Shown: positions 1 through 6,901 of the stretch, piece by piece | Layout of the letters: each line of letters opens with the position of its first letter | Position numbering within the stretch: the stretch's first letter is position 1 | Source of the DNA: DATJZH01 sp035499215 | GTDB lineage: Bacteria > Actinomycetota > Actinomycetes > Streptosporangiales > Streptosporangiaceae | Length of the DNA: 7,711 bases | Assembly: GCA_035499215.1 (NCBI GenBank) | Contig: DATJZH010000434.1 | Span: 1-7,711 of the forward strand | Direction of reading: 5' to 3' | Notes under the pieces: model-generated | The model's database searches: none | What the model was told of the DNA's origin: nothing | The model's input: the letters and a program-made list of their open reading frames with translations, nothing else | Program-made: the position numbers and the translations under genes

Positions 1-824
1 ACGTCGTCGACGATGCTGGCCGAGGCGAGCAGGATCTCGGGCGCGAGGTCGCGCAGCGACACGTGCAGCACCAGCGGATTGTGCCCGAGCCACGACAGCT
101 CGCTGACGTGCGGCTGGCCGGCGACGGTGGCGAAGACCACCAGGTCGCTGGAGCGGATCAGCTGCTCGGCGCTGTCGTGCACGGTGATCTTGCTGGCGGT
201 GCCCGACTGCTCCAGGTAACCGCGGAAGCCAGCCGCGCTGTCGGCGGACAGGTCGTGCACCCCGATCTCGTCGAACGACCAGCCGGCAGCGGCCAGGAAG
301 GTGTGGATATAGCGGGCGATCAGGCCCGCTCCGAAGAATCCGGCCCGCGTCGGCCGCCTCCGGCCGCGGCTGAGCCAGTCAGCCGCGGACGCCGCCAGCG
401 CGGCCGTCCTGGTGGCGCTGATGATCGAGCTCTCCAGGCAGGCGAACGGATAGCCGGTGTCGTGGTCGTTGAGGATCAGCACGGCCGAGGCCCTCGGGAT
501 GCCGGCCGCCACGTTCGCCGGGAAACTGGAGATCCACTTCAGGCCGTCCACCCGGATCTGGCCGCCGATCGAGGCGGGCAGCGCGATGATCCGGGCAGAC
601 GGGCGGTCGGGGAAGCGCAGGAAGTAGGACGGCGGGTTCACCGAATCACCGGCGCTGTGCAGCCGGTAGGTGGCCTCGACCAGCTCCACGATCTGGCGCT
701 CTCGCCCCTGCAGCGCGTGCTGTACCTGGGCACCGGGTATCACGGCGAACGGCGGCACGGTGATCGGCGGCACGGTGACCGGCGCGGTTGCGGGCCCGGT
801 TGCGGCGGAAACGCTGGCGGTCAT
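1..824 (-). CDS. sbnB: SbnB-type L-2,3-diaminopropionate-forming dehydrogenase (ornithine cyclodeaminase family), C-terminus off the left edge
   Basis: In this family SbnB oxidatively hydrolyses N-(1-amino-1-carboxyethyl)-glutamate with NAD+, releasing L-2,3-diaminopropionate (Dap), 2-oxoglutarate and NADH; it is a cytosolic enzyme. The frame runs open from ATG 824 to the edge, giving 274 residues of an expected ~330-340. Visible signatures are VDGLKWISSFPAN (residues 92-104, with the family lysine K96), RASAVLILND (111-120), the SATRTAA arginine region (R139) and a Rossmann glycine motif GFFGAGLIA (162-170). The ATG sits in an ATGA overlap with the dioxygenase stop and has a GAGGTGA ribosome-binding site 7 bases upstream, which decides the start. 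Residues 1-26 form a low-complexity Ala/Thr/Pro/Val leader not expected in the family. It is the last visible gene of the operon; its partner SbnA is the first. A plain ornithine cyclodeaminase is the alternative, but the KWISSFPAN block and the SbnA partner favour SbnB. Confidence 0.9.
   Translation of the reverse strand, partial: MTASVSAATGPATAPVTVPPITVPPFAVIPGAQVQHALQGRERQIVELVEATYRLHSAGDSVNPPSYFLRFPDRPSARIIALPASIGGQIRVDGLKWISSFPANVAAGIPRASAVLILNDHDTGYPFACLESSIISATRTAALAASAADWLSRGRRRPTRAGFFGAGLIARYIHTFLAAAGWSFDEIGVHDLSADSAAGFRGYLEQSGTASKITVHDSAEQLIRSSDLVVFATVAGQPHVSELSWLGHNPLVLHVSLRDLAPEILLASASIVDD
751..780. repeat. 15-bp tandem duplication inside the sbnB 5' end
   Basis: Two consecutive 15-base units (751-765 and 766-780) are identical except at one base near the end (GATC versus GACC). 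On the coding strand they sit in frame and encode T-V-P-P-I followed by T-V-P-P-F-like residues, lengthening the proline-rich leader of the SbnB protein. A third copy is not present. It is most simply a slippage duplication in a tolerant N-terminal extension. Confidence 0.7.
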
Positions 825-1825
825 CCGGCAGTCACCTCGATCGTCGGCGAGCAGTCGGCCAGGCGCACCGCGTCGGCCATTCCGACCAGCACTTCGCGCG
901 ATCCCTCGTAGGGCTCCCTGCTGTGCGCGGTGCGGATGTTGTCCACGAGCATCAGATCGCCGGCTTGCCACGGCTCGCGTGCGGTGTTGGCCTCGTAGAC
1001 CTCGTTGAGCAGCTGCACGATGTCCTCGCCGATCGGGTCGCCGTTGCCGAAGCGGGTATTAAACGGCAGCGCGTCGGCGCCGTAGACGTCCACCAGGTAT
1101 TCGCGGACCTCGGGGTCCATCGTCTGCTCGTTGAGGAAGGCGACCTGGTTGAACCAGCAGCGCTGGCCGGTCAGCGGGTGGTGCACCACGGCGCTGCGGC
1201 GCTGCCTGGTGCGCAGGCCGCCGTCGGGCTGCCACTCGAACTCGATGGCGTTAGCGCGGCAGTAGCTCTCGACGGCGCCGCGGTCGTCGGTGCCGAGCGC
1301 CTCGGCGACCGACGCGCCGACGTCGTCGTTATAGTTGCGGGTGAGCAGCCAGCCCTCCCCCTCAAACCGCCTGATCAGCTCGGCGGGCAGCGCGCGGAGC
1401 ACGGCCGGCGAGTCGGCTATCCCGGTCGCCCCGCCGTCGGCGGGCGCGCTGAGGCACGCGAACAGCATCAGGCCGGGGAACTCTAGGGTGTAGCTCAGTT
1501 CGTGGTGCATGCACATCGGCTGGTTCGGCGGCCACTTCGATGAGGAGTACACGCCGTCGGAGTAGGTCCGCCGGTGCGCGAAGGCCTCCTTCTCGGTCAT
1601 CAGGCCGGTGGCCAGCTGCTGGAAGACCGCACCGGTCTCGGCCGCGTCGCGCAGCCCGAGGCCGCGGACCAGGACGCAGCCGTGCTCGCCGACGGCGGCG
1701 CGCAGCGCCTCCCGGTGCTGCGCCGCCCAGCCCGGCGCGTCGCCGGCGGCCTCGGCCAGCAGCACCGCGGGCCTGCCGGGCTGCAGGTCCGCGCGCAGCA
1801 CTGCCGCCGGGGATGTGAATGACAT
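821..1825 (-). CDS. SyrP/TauD-like Fe(II)/2-oxoglutarate-dependent dioxygenase
   Basis: A complete 334-residue protein of the TauD/TfdA superfamily. The closest recognisable group is the SyrP-like amino-acid hydroxylases that act on residues held on NRPS carrier domains. The iron-binding facial triad is visible: H107-x-E109 in MHHELSY and the distal H301 in NIRTAHSRE. R310 (EGSR) is the likely 2-oxoglutarate-binding arginine. FPGLMLFACLSAPADGG (116-132) is the typical strand-turn after the HxE motif. The acidic ligand is Glu, so it is a hydroxylase or desaturase type, not a halogenase. No signal peptide or membrane segment is seen, so it should be cytosolic. It follows the adenylation gene after 22 bases and overlaps sbnB by 4 bases. 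Its substrate is unknown: a carrier-bound amino acid is likely from context, and SyrP itself hydroxylates carrier-bound aspartate at the beta carbon. It could instead hydroxylate a free amino acid, as AsnO and VioC do. Confidence 0.87.
   Translation of the reverse strand: MSFTSPAAVLRADLQPGRPAVLLAEAAGDAPGWAAQHREALRAAVGEHGCVLVRGLGLRDAAETGAVFQQLATGLMTEKEAFAHRRTYSDGVYSSSKWPPNQPMCMHHELSYTLEFPGLMLFACLSAPADGGATGIADSPAVLRALPAELIRRFEGEGWLLTRNYNDDVGASVAEALGTDDRGAVESYCRANAIEFEWQPDGGLRTRQRRSAVVHHPLTGQRCWFNQVAFLNEQTMDPEVREYLVDVYGADALPFNTRFGNGDPIGEDIVQLLNEVYEANTAREPWQAGDLMLVDNIRTAHSREPYEGSREVLVGMADAVRLADCSPTIEVTAG
832..838 (-). promoter_or_regulatory. Ribosome-binding site for sbnB, inside the dioxygenase 3' end
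   Basis: The coding strand reads GAGGTGA, followed by a 7-base spacer and the ATG at 824. The site lies within the last codons of the upstream dioxygenase gene, whose TGA overlaps the ATG as ATGA. This arrangement suggests translational coupling of the two genes. Confidence 0.75.
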
Positions 1826-1831
1826 CTCGAT

Positions 1832-1838
1832 TCCTTTC
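1832..1838 (-). promoter_or_regulatory. Ribosome-binding site for the dioxygenase gene
   Basis: The coding strand reads GAAAGGA with a 6-base spacer to the ATG at 1825. It lies in the 22-base gap after the adenylation gene stop, the longest intergenic stretch in the window. No terminator or promoter fits in this gap. Confidence 0.75.
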
Positions 1839-1847
1839 AGTTGCTGC

Positions 1848-4349
1848 TCAACGGGACCTGGCGTCGACCAGCCCGGCCAGATCGGCGAGGATCGGGTGCC
1901 GGGTGAGGTCCTTGAGGGACACCGCGCGGTCCAGGGCGATTGCCAGCTGAACTGCCGACAGCGACGTGCCGCCCCGGTCGAAGAAGTGGTCCCCGCGGCC
2001 GATCTGGCCCTGCGGGATGCCCAGGACCTTCGCCCATGCGCCCGCGAGCCGCTCCTCGGTCGGCGTGCTCGGCGGGTGGTAGTCCTCCTCGACGACGTCG
2101 AGTTCTCGGGCGAGCGCCGTCAGCGCCCTTCTGTCGATCTTGCTGTTGGCGGTCAGCGGCAGGCCTTCCCGCCAGTGGCAGCCCTGCGGGACCATGTACT
2201 CCGGCAGCGATTTCCCCAGCCGGTCCCGCAGCACGGCGGGCTGCAGCGGCCGCGGCCCGCTGTAGAAGGCCACCAGGTGCTTGCTCCGGTCGGCCCGCTC
2301 CGCGACGACAACCGCGCCGTCGCGGACACCGGGCACCCGCAGCAGCATGTTCTCGATCTCGCCGATCTCGATCCGGAAGCCACTGATCTTGACCTGGGTA
2401 TCCCGGCGGCCGAGGAACTCCAGCTTGCCGTCGGGCTGCCAGCGGCCGTAGTCGCCGCCCCGGTAGAGCCGCTGGCCCGCGCGGTGCGGATCGGCCATGA
2501 AGGCCAGCCGGGTGCGCTCGGGGTCGTTGACGTACCCGCGGCCGACGCAGACCCCGGAGAAGACGATCGCGCCGGGGGCGCCGAGCGGCACCGGTGACAG
2601 GTGCTCGTCGACGACGTAGACGCGCACGTTGCTGATGGGCGGACCGAGCGGGACCCGTTCCCGGTCCGGCACCCGGTCCATGACCTCGTGGTTGGTGTCG
2701 TCGGAGGTCTCGGTCAGCCCGTACGCGTTGACCAGCTTGATCTGCGGCTGCGCCGCGAACCAGCGCTGCGTGAGCTCCTTCTTGAGCGCCTCGCCGGTAA
2801 CCGACACCCGCCGCAGGTCCGGCAGCTCGCGTGGGTGCTGTTCCAGGTAGGACAGCACGACTTCGAGATAGGACGGCACCACCTGGAGCACGGCGACCCT
2901 GCCGTCCACGATCTTGTCGACGAACCGCTGGGCGTCCAGGATCACCTCCTGCTCGATCAGCAGGGTCCGCCCGCCGACCAGGAGCGCGCAGACCAGCTGC
3001 CACAGCGAGATGTCGAAGCACTGAGGCGCGGTCTGGGCGACCACCTGCCCCGCACCGATCCTCAGGTCGTCGATCTTGGCGTAGAGGTGGTTGAGCATGC
3101 CCGCGTGCTCGCACATCGCGCCCTTGGGCTCGCCGGTGGAGCCGGAGGTGAAGTAGATGTAGGCGAGCTGGTCCGGCGCGACGCCGACGCCGGGATCACC
3201 GTCGCCGTGGTCCTGCTCGCAGGCCGCGCCGATGACGAGCGTCTGGACTCCGGGCAGCGATTCGAGGGCCTGGCCGAGCGCGGCGGTGCTGCCTGGCTCG
3301 GTCAGCACCAGCCCGCACCCGGCGCGGGCGAGCGTGGCCGCGATGCGATCGGCCGGGAAGTGCGGCTCGATGGGCAGGTACACGCCGCCGGCCTTGAAGA
3401 CGGCGAGGACGGCGGCCATCCAGTCCAGGTTGCGCTCGGTCACCACAGCGACCACGCCCTCTCGGCGCAGTCCCCGCGCCAGCAGGGCTCGTGCCAGCCG
3501 GTTGGCACGGACGTTGAGCTCGTGGTAGGTCCACTGCCGGCCGCCGTGCACGGCCGCGACGGCGTCCGGGTGTGCCCGCACCCGCTGCTCGAACAGCTCG
3601 TGGAACCGCCGGTCCGGCAGCTCCCTGCGCCGCCCGGCGAGCCCGTCGAGCTGGAAGCGGAGTTCCCCGGCGGAGAGCAGGCTCTGCCGCCCTGGCTCGG
3701 CATCCGGATCGGCGGCGATCAGCGCCAGCGCGGTGAGGTGATAGCCGGCGATCCTGGCGGCGCAGTCCGCGTCGAGCACGTCGGTCCGGTACCGCAGCCG
3801 CAGGACCAGGCGGCCGCCGGGTTGCGAGATCCCGGCCCGCAGCACGGTGCCGGCGGCGAGCTCGGCGCCGTCGCCGCCGTCCGGATCGAACACGGTCTCG
3901 AACGACGGCCCGGCCAGGCCCAGCTCGCGGCTGAGATCAGCGACCGGGAAGTCCTTGTGCGAGAGCAGCTGCGACTCGGCTCGATGAGTGTCCAGCAGCA
4001 CCGTCCGCCAGGAGCCGGGTCCGGTCGCCAGCCGACAGGGCAACGGCGCGCCGCCCGCCGCGGCGACGTAACCGGTCGCGACCTCGCCCTCGCCTGACAG
4101 CGCGGCGAGCACCCTGGCGTGCGCGGCCAGCAGCACCGAGCTGAGCGGCACCGCCAGATCCGCCGCCAGCCGCCGCAGCGCCGCCGCGAGGTCGCCGGGG
4201 ATCGCCGCCTGGTGCTCGGCGGCGCCAGCCACCGGGCGGCGGGTCCACCGCGGGATCTCGGTGGACCCGCCAGCGGCGAGCACGCCGCGCCAGAAGTCCC
4301 GGCCGGCCTCCGCGGCTGTCACATCGTCACCCAGGATGATAGTGGTCAT
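1848..4349 (-). CDS. NRPS protein: half condensation domain - adenylation - carrier (A domain likely for a diamino acid)
   Basis: An 833-residue cytosolic synthetase subunit that would activate an amino acid as its adenylate and load it on its own carrier. Residues ~18-235 match only the C-terminal lobe of a condensation domain (FWRGVL at 19-24, a SSVLLAAHARVLAAL-type helix at 70-84, HKDFPVADLSREL at 131-143); the lobe carrying HHxxxDG is absent. The adenylation domain (~245-745) has all core motifs: WTYHEL (273-278), TSGSTGEPKG (401-410), NAYGLTE (541-547), YRGGDYGRW (629-637), GRRDTQVKISGFRIEIGE (647-664) and NSKIDR with catalytic K737. By alignment to GrsA the pocket reads D446 I447 W450 S493 S516 T518 A542 D550 D551 K737; the paired Asp residues suggest an amine side chain. 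The carrier motif GGTSL (793-797) places the phosphopantetheine on S796. There is no epimerase, thioesterase or second module. It starts 1 base after the membrane-protein stop, so the two probably work as one split synthetase. Dap is the likely substrate from context; 2,4-diaminobutyrate or another diamino acid is possible. Confidence 0.92.
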   Translation of the reverse strand: MTTIILGDDVTAAEAGRDFWRGVLAAGGSTEIPRWTRRPVAGAAEHQAAIPGDLAAALRRLAADLAVPLSSVLLAAHARVLAALSGEGEVATGYVAAAGGAPLPCRLATGPGSWRTVLLDTHRAESQLLSHKDFPVADLSRELGLAGPSFETVFDPDGGDGAELAAGTVLRAGISQPGGRLVLRLRYRTDVLDADCAARIAGYHLTALALIAADPDAEPGRQSLLSAGELRFQLDGLAGRRRELPDRRFHELFEQRVRAHPDAVAAVHGGRQWTYHELNVRANRLARALLARGLRREGVVAVVTERNLDWMAAVLAVFKAGGVYLPIEPHFPADRIAATLARAGCGLVLTEPGSTAALGQALESLPGVQTLVIGAACEQDHGDGDPGVGVAPDQLAYIYFTSGSTGEPKGAMCEHAGMLNHLYAKIDDLRIGAGQVVAQTAPQCFDISLWQLVCALLVGGRTLLIEQEVILDAQRFVDKIVDGRVAVLQVVPSYLEVVLSYLEQHPRELPDLRRVSVTGEALKKELTQRWFAAQPQIKLVNAYGLTETSDDTNHEVMDRVPDRERVPLGPPISNVRVYVVDEHLSPVPLGAPGAIVFSGVCVGRGYVNDPERTRLAFMADPHRAGQRLYRGGDYGRWQPDGKLEFLGRRDTQVKISGFRIEIGEIENMLLRVPGVRDGAVVVAERADRSKHLVAFYSGPRPLQPAVLRDRLGKSLPEYMVPQGCHWREGLPLTANSKIDRRALTALARELDVVEEDYHPPSTPTEERLAGAWAKVLGIPQGQIGRGDHFFDRGGTSLSAVQLAIALDRAVSLKDLTRHPILADLAGLVDARSR

Positions 4350-4350
4350 C

Positions 4351-6900
4351 TCACATCTCCCTGGCCGGGTTCCCGCCCCACCGTGCGTGCTGCGGGATCT
4401 CCTCGCCTTTCATGAGAAAGGAGTCCGGGGCGAGCACTGAGCCGTCGCCCATCGTCACGCCGTAGTGGACCAGTGCGCCCACCCCGACGGTGCAGCCGGC
4501 ACCGATCGTGCTTCGGCCGGACTTGAAAGTGCCGTCCTCCTGGGAGTGGCACTGGATCGTGCTCCCCGTATTGAGCGTGCAGTCGTCCCCGATGGTGACC
4601 AGAGTCCTCTCGGTCAGGTAGCAGCCGTCGTCGAAGACCCTGCGGCCGATCCGCACGCCCAGCAGCCGCCAGATGACGGTCTTGAACGGGGTGCCGTCGA
4701 AGAAGTGCAGGAATTCCTCCGCGGGCACCTTCCAGAGGCGCTCGATCCGCCAGAAGTACGGGTCGTAGATGGAGCAGTATCTGGGCTGCAGCGGGCGGAA
4801 TCGCGTGAGGACGCGCTCCGCGAGCACGTAGTAGGCCGCGCTGACCACGATGACGAGCCCGAAGAACGCGGCCGTCAGCACGTGCGCGAAACTGCCGTAA
4901 AGATCGATGGCGGCCAGGCCGATCACCATGATCAGGAAGAGGTGCAGCCACCGGGTGAACAGGAAGACGCCCATGGTCTTGATGTTGTACCGGTCCTTCG
5001 CGGCAAGGCGGCTGCGCAGCTCGTCCCCGGTCCGGAAATGGTCGAATCGGCTGTCACGCTCAACCGATCGCGGAATCTCGAAGCACGGCGAGCCCAGCAG
5101 GCCCACCCCTGCGCGGATCTTCCCGTCGAGCGGGATCATCACCTTCGTCGCGAGGAGGCAGTTGTCGCCCGTCCTGCCCCCGGCGGGATAGGCAATTCTG
5201 TTCCCGAGGAAGTTGCGCGGCCCGATCGACACCCGGGACACGCGGAAGGACGTGCTGGAGAAGTCGTCATTGACGATCGACAGCCCGTCGGCGACCATCG
5301 TCCCGCTGCCGACGGAGCTCAGGTACGGGGTGACGTGGGCCACCTCAGTGCCGAAATTCGACCCGGTCTGCTCGACCCGGGAGAGGTCGTACCCGAGGCA
5401 GCGCAGGTAGTGCACGATGTAGGAGCTGTCACCGAACAGACGCGTGAAGAACTTTATGCCGGTCATGCGGGTGATCGCCCGGTGGACCCGGTCGCGGAAG
5501 CCATACAGGGGATAGACCGTGTCCGGCTTGATGAAGCGGTTCAGCACGCGTGGGACGGTGACCACCATGAGGAGGCCGGCCAGCACGGCGCCGCAGAACA
5601 GCACGGCGGACAGGACGAGCGCGTCGAGGTAGAGCGCCGGCGACGTGAGCGCACCCACGCCCTCGTCCAGCAGACTGGCCAGCGACGGCACCGCGGCCCG
5701 CAGCATGTACAGGCCCCCTTCGATCAGCGGCAGGTACAGGAAGAGCACAAGGAACAGGCTCAGCGCGCAGAATCTGGCCCGGCGCAGCGGGCCGCAGCGA
5801 GCCGGCCCGACCCGCAGGTAGTTCAGTTCGGTGCGCTGCGCCGGAGATCCGTGCCACCGCTCGCCGGCGGGCACCACCTGGCCGCCGTGCAGCGCGGAGG
5901 TGTGACCGAGCTGCGCCCCGTCGCCCATCGACGTGCCGATGTCGAGCACGGTCTTCTCGCCGACGAGAACGTCCCGGCCGAGGGTGACCGGGCCGGTCTG
6001 GATCCGGCCCGCCTGCGCCCGGTAGCAGGAGAAGAACGAGTCCTTGCGGATCACGGTGCCCGCGCCGATGGTGAGCAGGTCGGTGCACACGGGCACGTTC
6101 CGGGAGAAGATCGCGGTGCCTCGCCCCACTTTCGCGCCCAGCGCCCGCAGGTAGAGCACGTAGAGCGGCGAGCCGGCGAAGACGAGGGCCAGCGGGTTCG
6201 ACCGGACCAGGATCTTGACGATCCAGAAGCGGACGTACGCCAGGCTCCAGACGCGAATCTGGCGGGGCTTCCACCGGCCGATGAGGATCCATTTCGCCAG
6301 GATCGGCAGGGTGCACAGGACGAGGAAGCCGGCCCCGCTGAACAGGACCGACCGCAGGTAGATGCCGATCACACCGGAGCCGGCGGAGATCCACTCGTAG
6401 CCCGCCCCGACGACAAGCGCGGCAAGGTAGCAGTATCCGAGGAAGAACAGGACCTGCAGCGCTGCGCACACGAGGTACTGCAGCGTGCGGGCTGGTGCCG
6501 CCGCCTCGGTCGGCGCCGGAGCCGGCGGCTCGGCCGGGGCGGGCGCCGCGTCCGCGAGCGCCGTCGCCAGGCTGGTGATCGTGGGGTGCTGGTAGATGTC
6601 CTTCATCGACACCGGCGGCAGGTCCGCGCGCTTCCTGATCCGTGCGCAGAACCGGGCCATCACCAGCGAGTCAGCACCCAGGTCATCGAAGAAGTTGCTG
6701 TCGGCGCGCACCCGCTCGACGCCCGCGATGTCCGCCAGTACCTCGGCGAGGATCCGCCCGGTACCGGTCGCCGGGCCGGCGCGCTCATCCTGGCTTGCTG
6801 AAGGCTCGGCCGGATCGGCTGTGCATACCTCGGCCGGTTTTCCCGCCACGTCAGCTCCCCTAGCAGAAATCGGCGATTCGGTGACATTCCCGGCAGGCAT
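4351..6900 (-). CDS. Pls-like membrane synthetase subunit: carrier domain + six TM segments + three hexapeptide-repeat domains, no A domain
   Basis: An 849-residue integral membrane protein. After a Ser/Ala-rich leader (1-45), a carrier domain (~47-118) shows NFFDDLGADSL (69-79), placing phosphopantetheine on S78. A Pro/Ala-rich linker (119-137) leads to the membrane part. Hydrophobic segments lie near 138-166, 178-206, 376-400, 424-450, 643-668 and 671-697. Between and after the pairs sit three soluble domains (~207-372, ~455-640, ~700-849), each with left-handed beta-helix-type repeats such as LTIGAGTVI, VSIGPRNFLG and STIGAGCTVG, and each closing with a G-S/N-P turn (HGSP, LGSP, GGNP). This three-pair, three-domain layout is that of the C-terminal part of epsilon-poly-lysine synthetase, whose tandem domains are held to form successive isopeptide bonds between amino-acid units. 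In canonical Pls an A domain is fused in front; here it is encoded by the next gene. The ATG at 6900 is 1 base after the SbnA stop, with GGAG 10 bases upstream. Polymer chain length and linkage cannot be read from sequence. Confidence 0.88.
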   Translation of the reverse strand: MPAGNVTESPISARGADVAGKPAEVCTADPAEPSASQDERAGPATGTGRILAEVLADIAGVERVRADSNFFDDLGADSLVMARFCARIRKRADLPPVSMKDIYQHPTITSLATALADAAPAPAEPPAPAPTEAAAPARTLQYLVCAALQVLFFLGYCYLAALVVGAGYEWISAGSGVIGIYLRSVLFSGAGFLVLCTLPILAKWILIGRWKPRQIRVWSLAYVRFWIVKILVRSNPLALVFAGSPLYVLYLRALGAKVGRGTAIFSRNVPVCTDLLTIGAGTVIRKDSFFSCYRAQAGRIQTGPVTLGRDVLVGEKTVLDIGTSMGDGAQLGHTSALHGGQVVPAGERWHGSPAQRTELNYLRVGPARCGPLRRARFCALSLFLVLFLYLPLIEGGLYMLRAAVPSLASLLDEGVGALTSPALYLDALVLSAVLFCGAVLAGLLMVVTVPRVLNRFIKPDTVYPLYGFRDRVHRAITRMTGIKFFTRLFGDSSYIVHYLRCLGYDLSRVEQTGSNFGTEVAHVTPYLSSVGSGTMVADGLSIVNDDFSSTSFRVSRVSIGPRNFLGNRIAYPAGGRTGDNCLLATKVMIPLDGKIRAGVGLLGSPCFEIPRSVERDSRFDHFRTGDELRSRLAAKDRYNIKTMGVFLFTRWLHLFLIMVIGLAAIDLYGSFAHVLTAAFFGLVIVVSAAYYVLAERVLTRFRPLQPRYCSIYDPYFWRIERLWKVPAEEFLHFFDGTPFKTVIWRLLGVRIGRRVFDDGCYLTERTLVTIGDDCTLNTGSTIQCHSQEDGTFKSGRSTIGAGCTVGVGALVHYGVTMGDGSVLAPDSFLMKGEEIPQHARWGGNPAREM
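4357..4362 (-). promoter_or_regulatory. Ribosome-binding site for the adenylation gene, inside the membrane-synthetase 3' end
   Basis: The coding strand reads AGGGAG with a 7-base spacer to the ATG at 4349. It overlaps the last codons of the upstream gene, whose TGA ends 1 base before the ATG (TGAGATG). Coupled translation of the two synthetase subunits is likely. Confidence 0.75.
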
Positions 6901-6901
6901 G

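Noticed and set aside
1484..1510. MHHELSY in the dioxygenase as a condensation-domain HHxxxDG motif
   Set aside because: The D-G pair is missing and the sequence fits the iron-binding HxE motif of the TauD/SyrP fold with its distal histidine downstream.
821..1825. A non-heme iron halogenase (SyrB2 type) in place of a hydroxylase
   Set aside because: Those enzymes have Ala or Gly in place of the acidic iron ligand; here E109 is present in the HxE motif.
1826..1847. A promoter or terminator between the adenylation and dioxygenase genes
   Set aside because: The gap is only 22 bases, is largely taken by the ribosome-binding site, and shows no hairpin or -35/-10 pair.
1837..3114. A 425-codon minus-strand frame overlapping the adenylation gene
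   Set aside because: It is an out-of-frame reading with R/G/A-rich low-complexity product; the motif-bearing frame is the +0 frame of the gene at 4349-1848.
2601..4097. A 498-codon open frame on the plus strand opposite the adenylation gene
   Set aside because: No family motif is visible, and the minus strand holds all adenylation core motifs in the same stretch.
4465..6801. A 778-codon open frame on the plus strand opposite the membrane protein
   Set aside because: Its product is rich in R, E, D, H and Q with no recognisable motif, and it lies exactly opposite a gene with clear domains. Long antisense frames are expected at this GC content.
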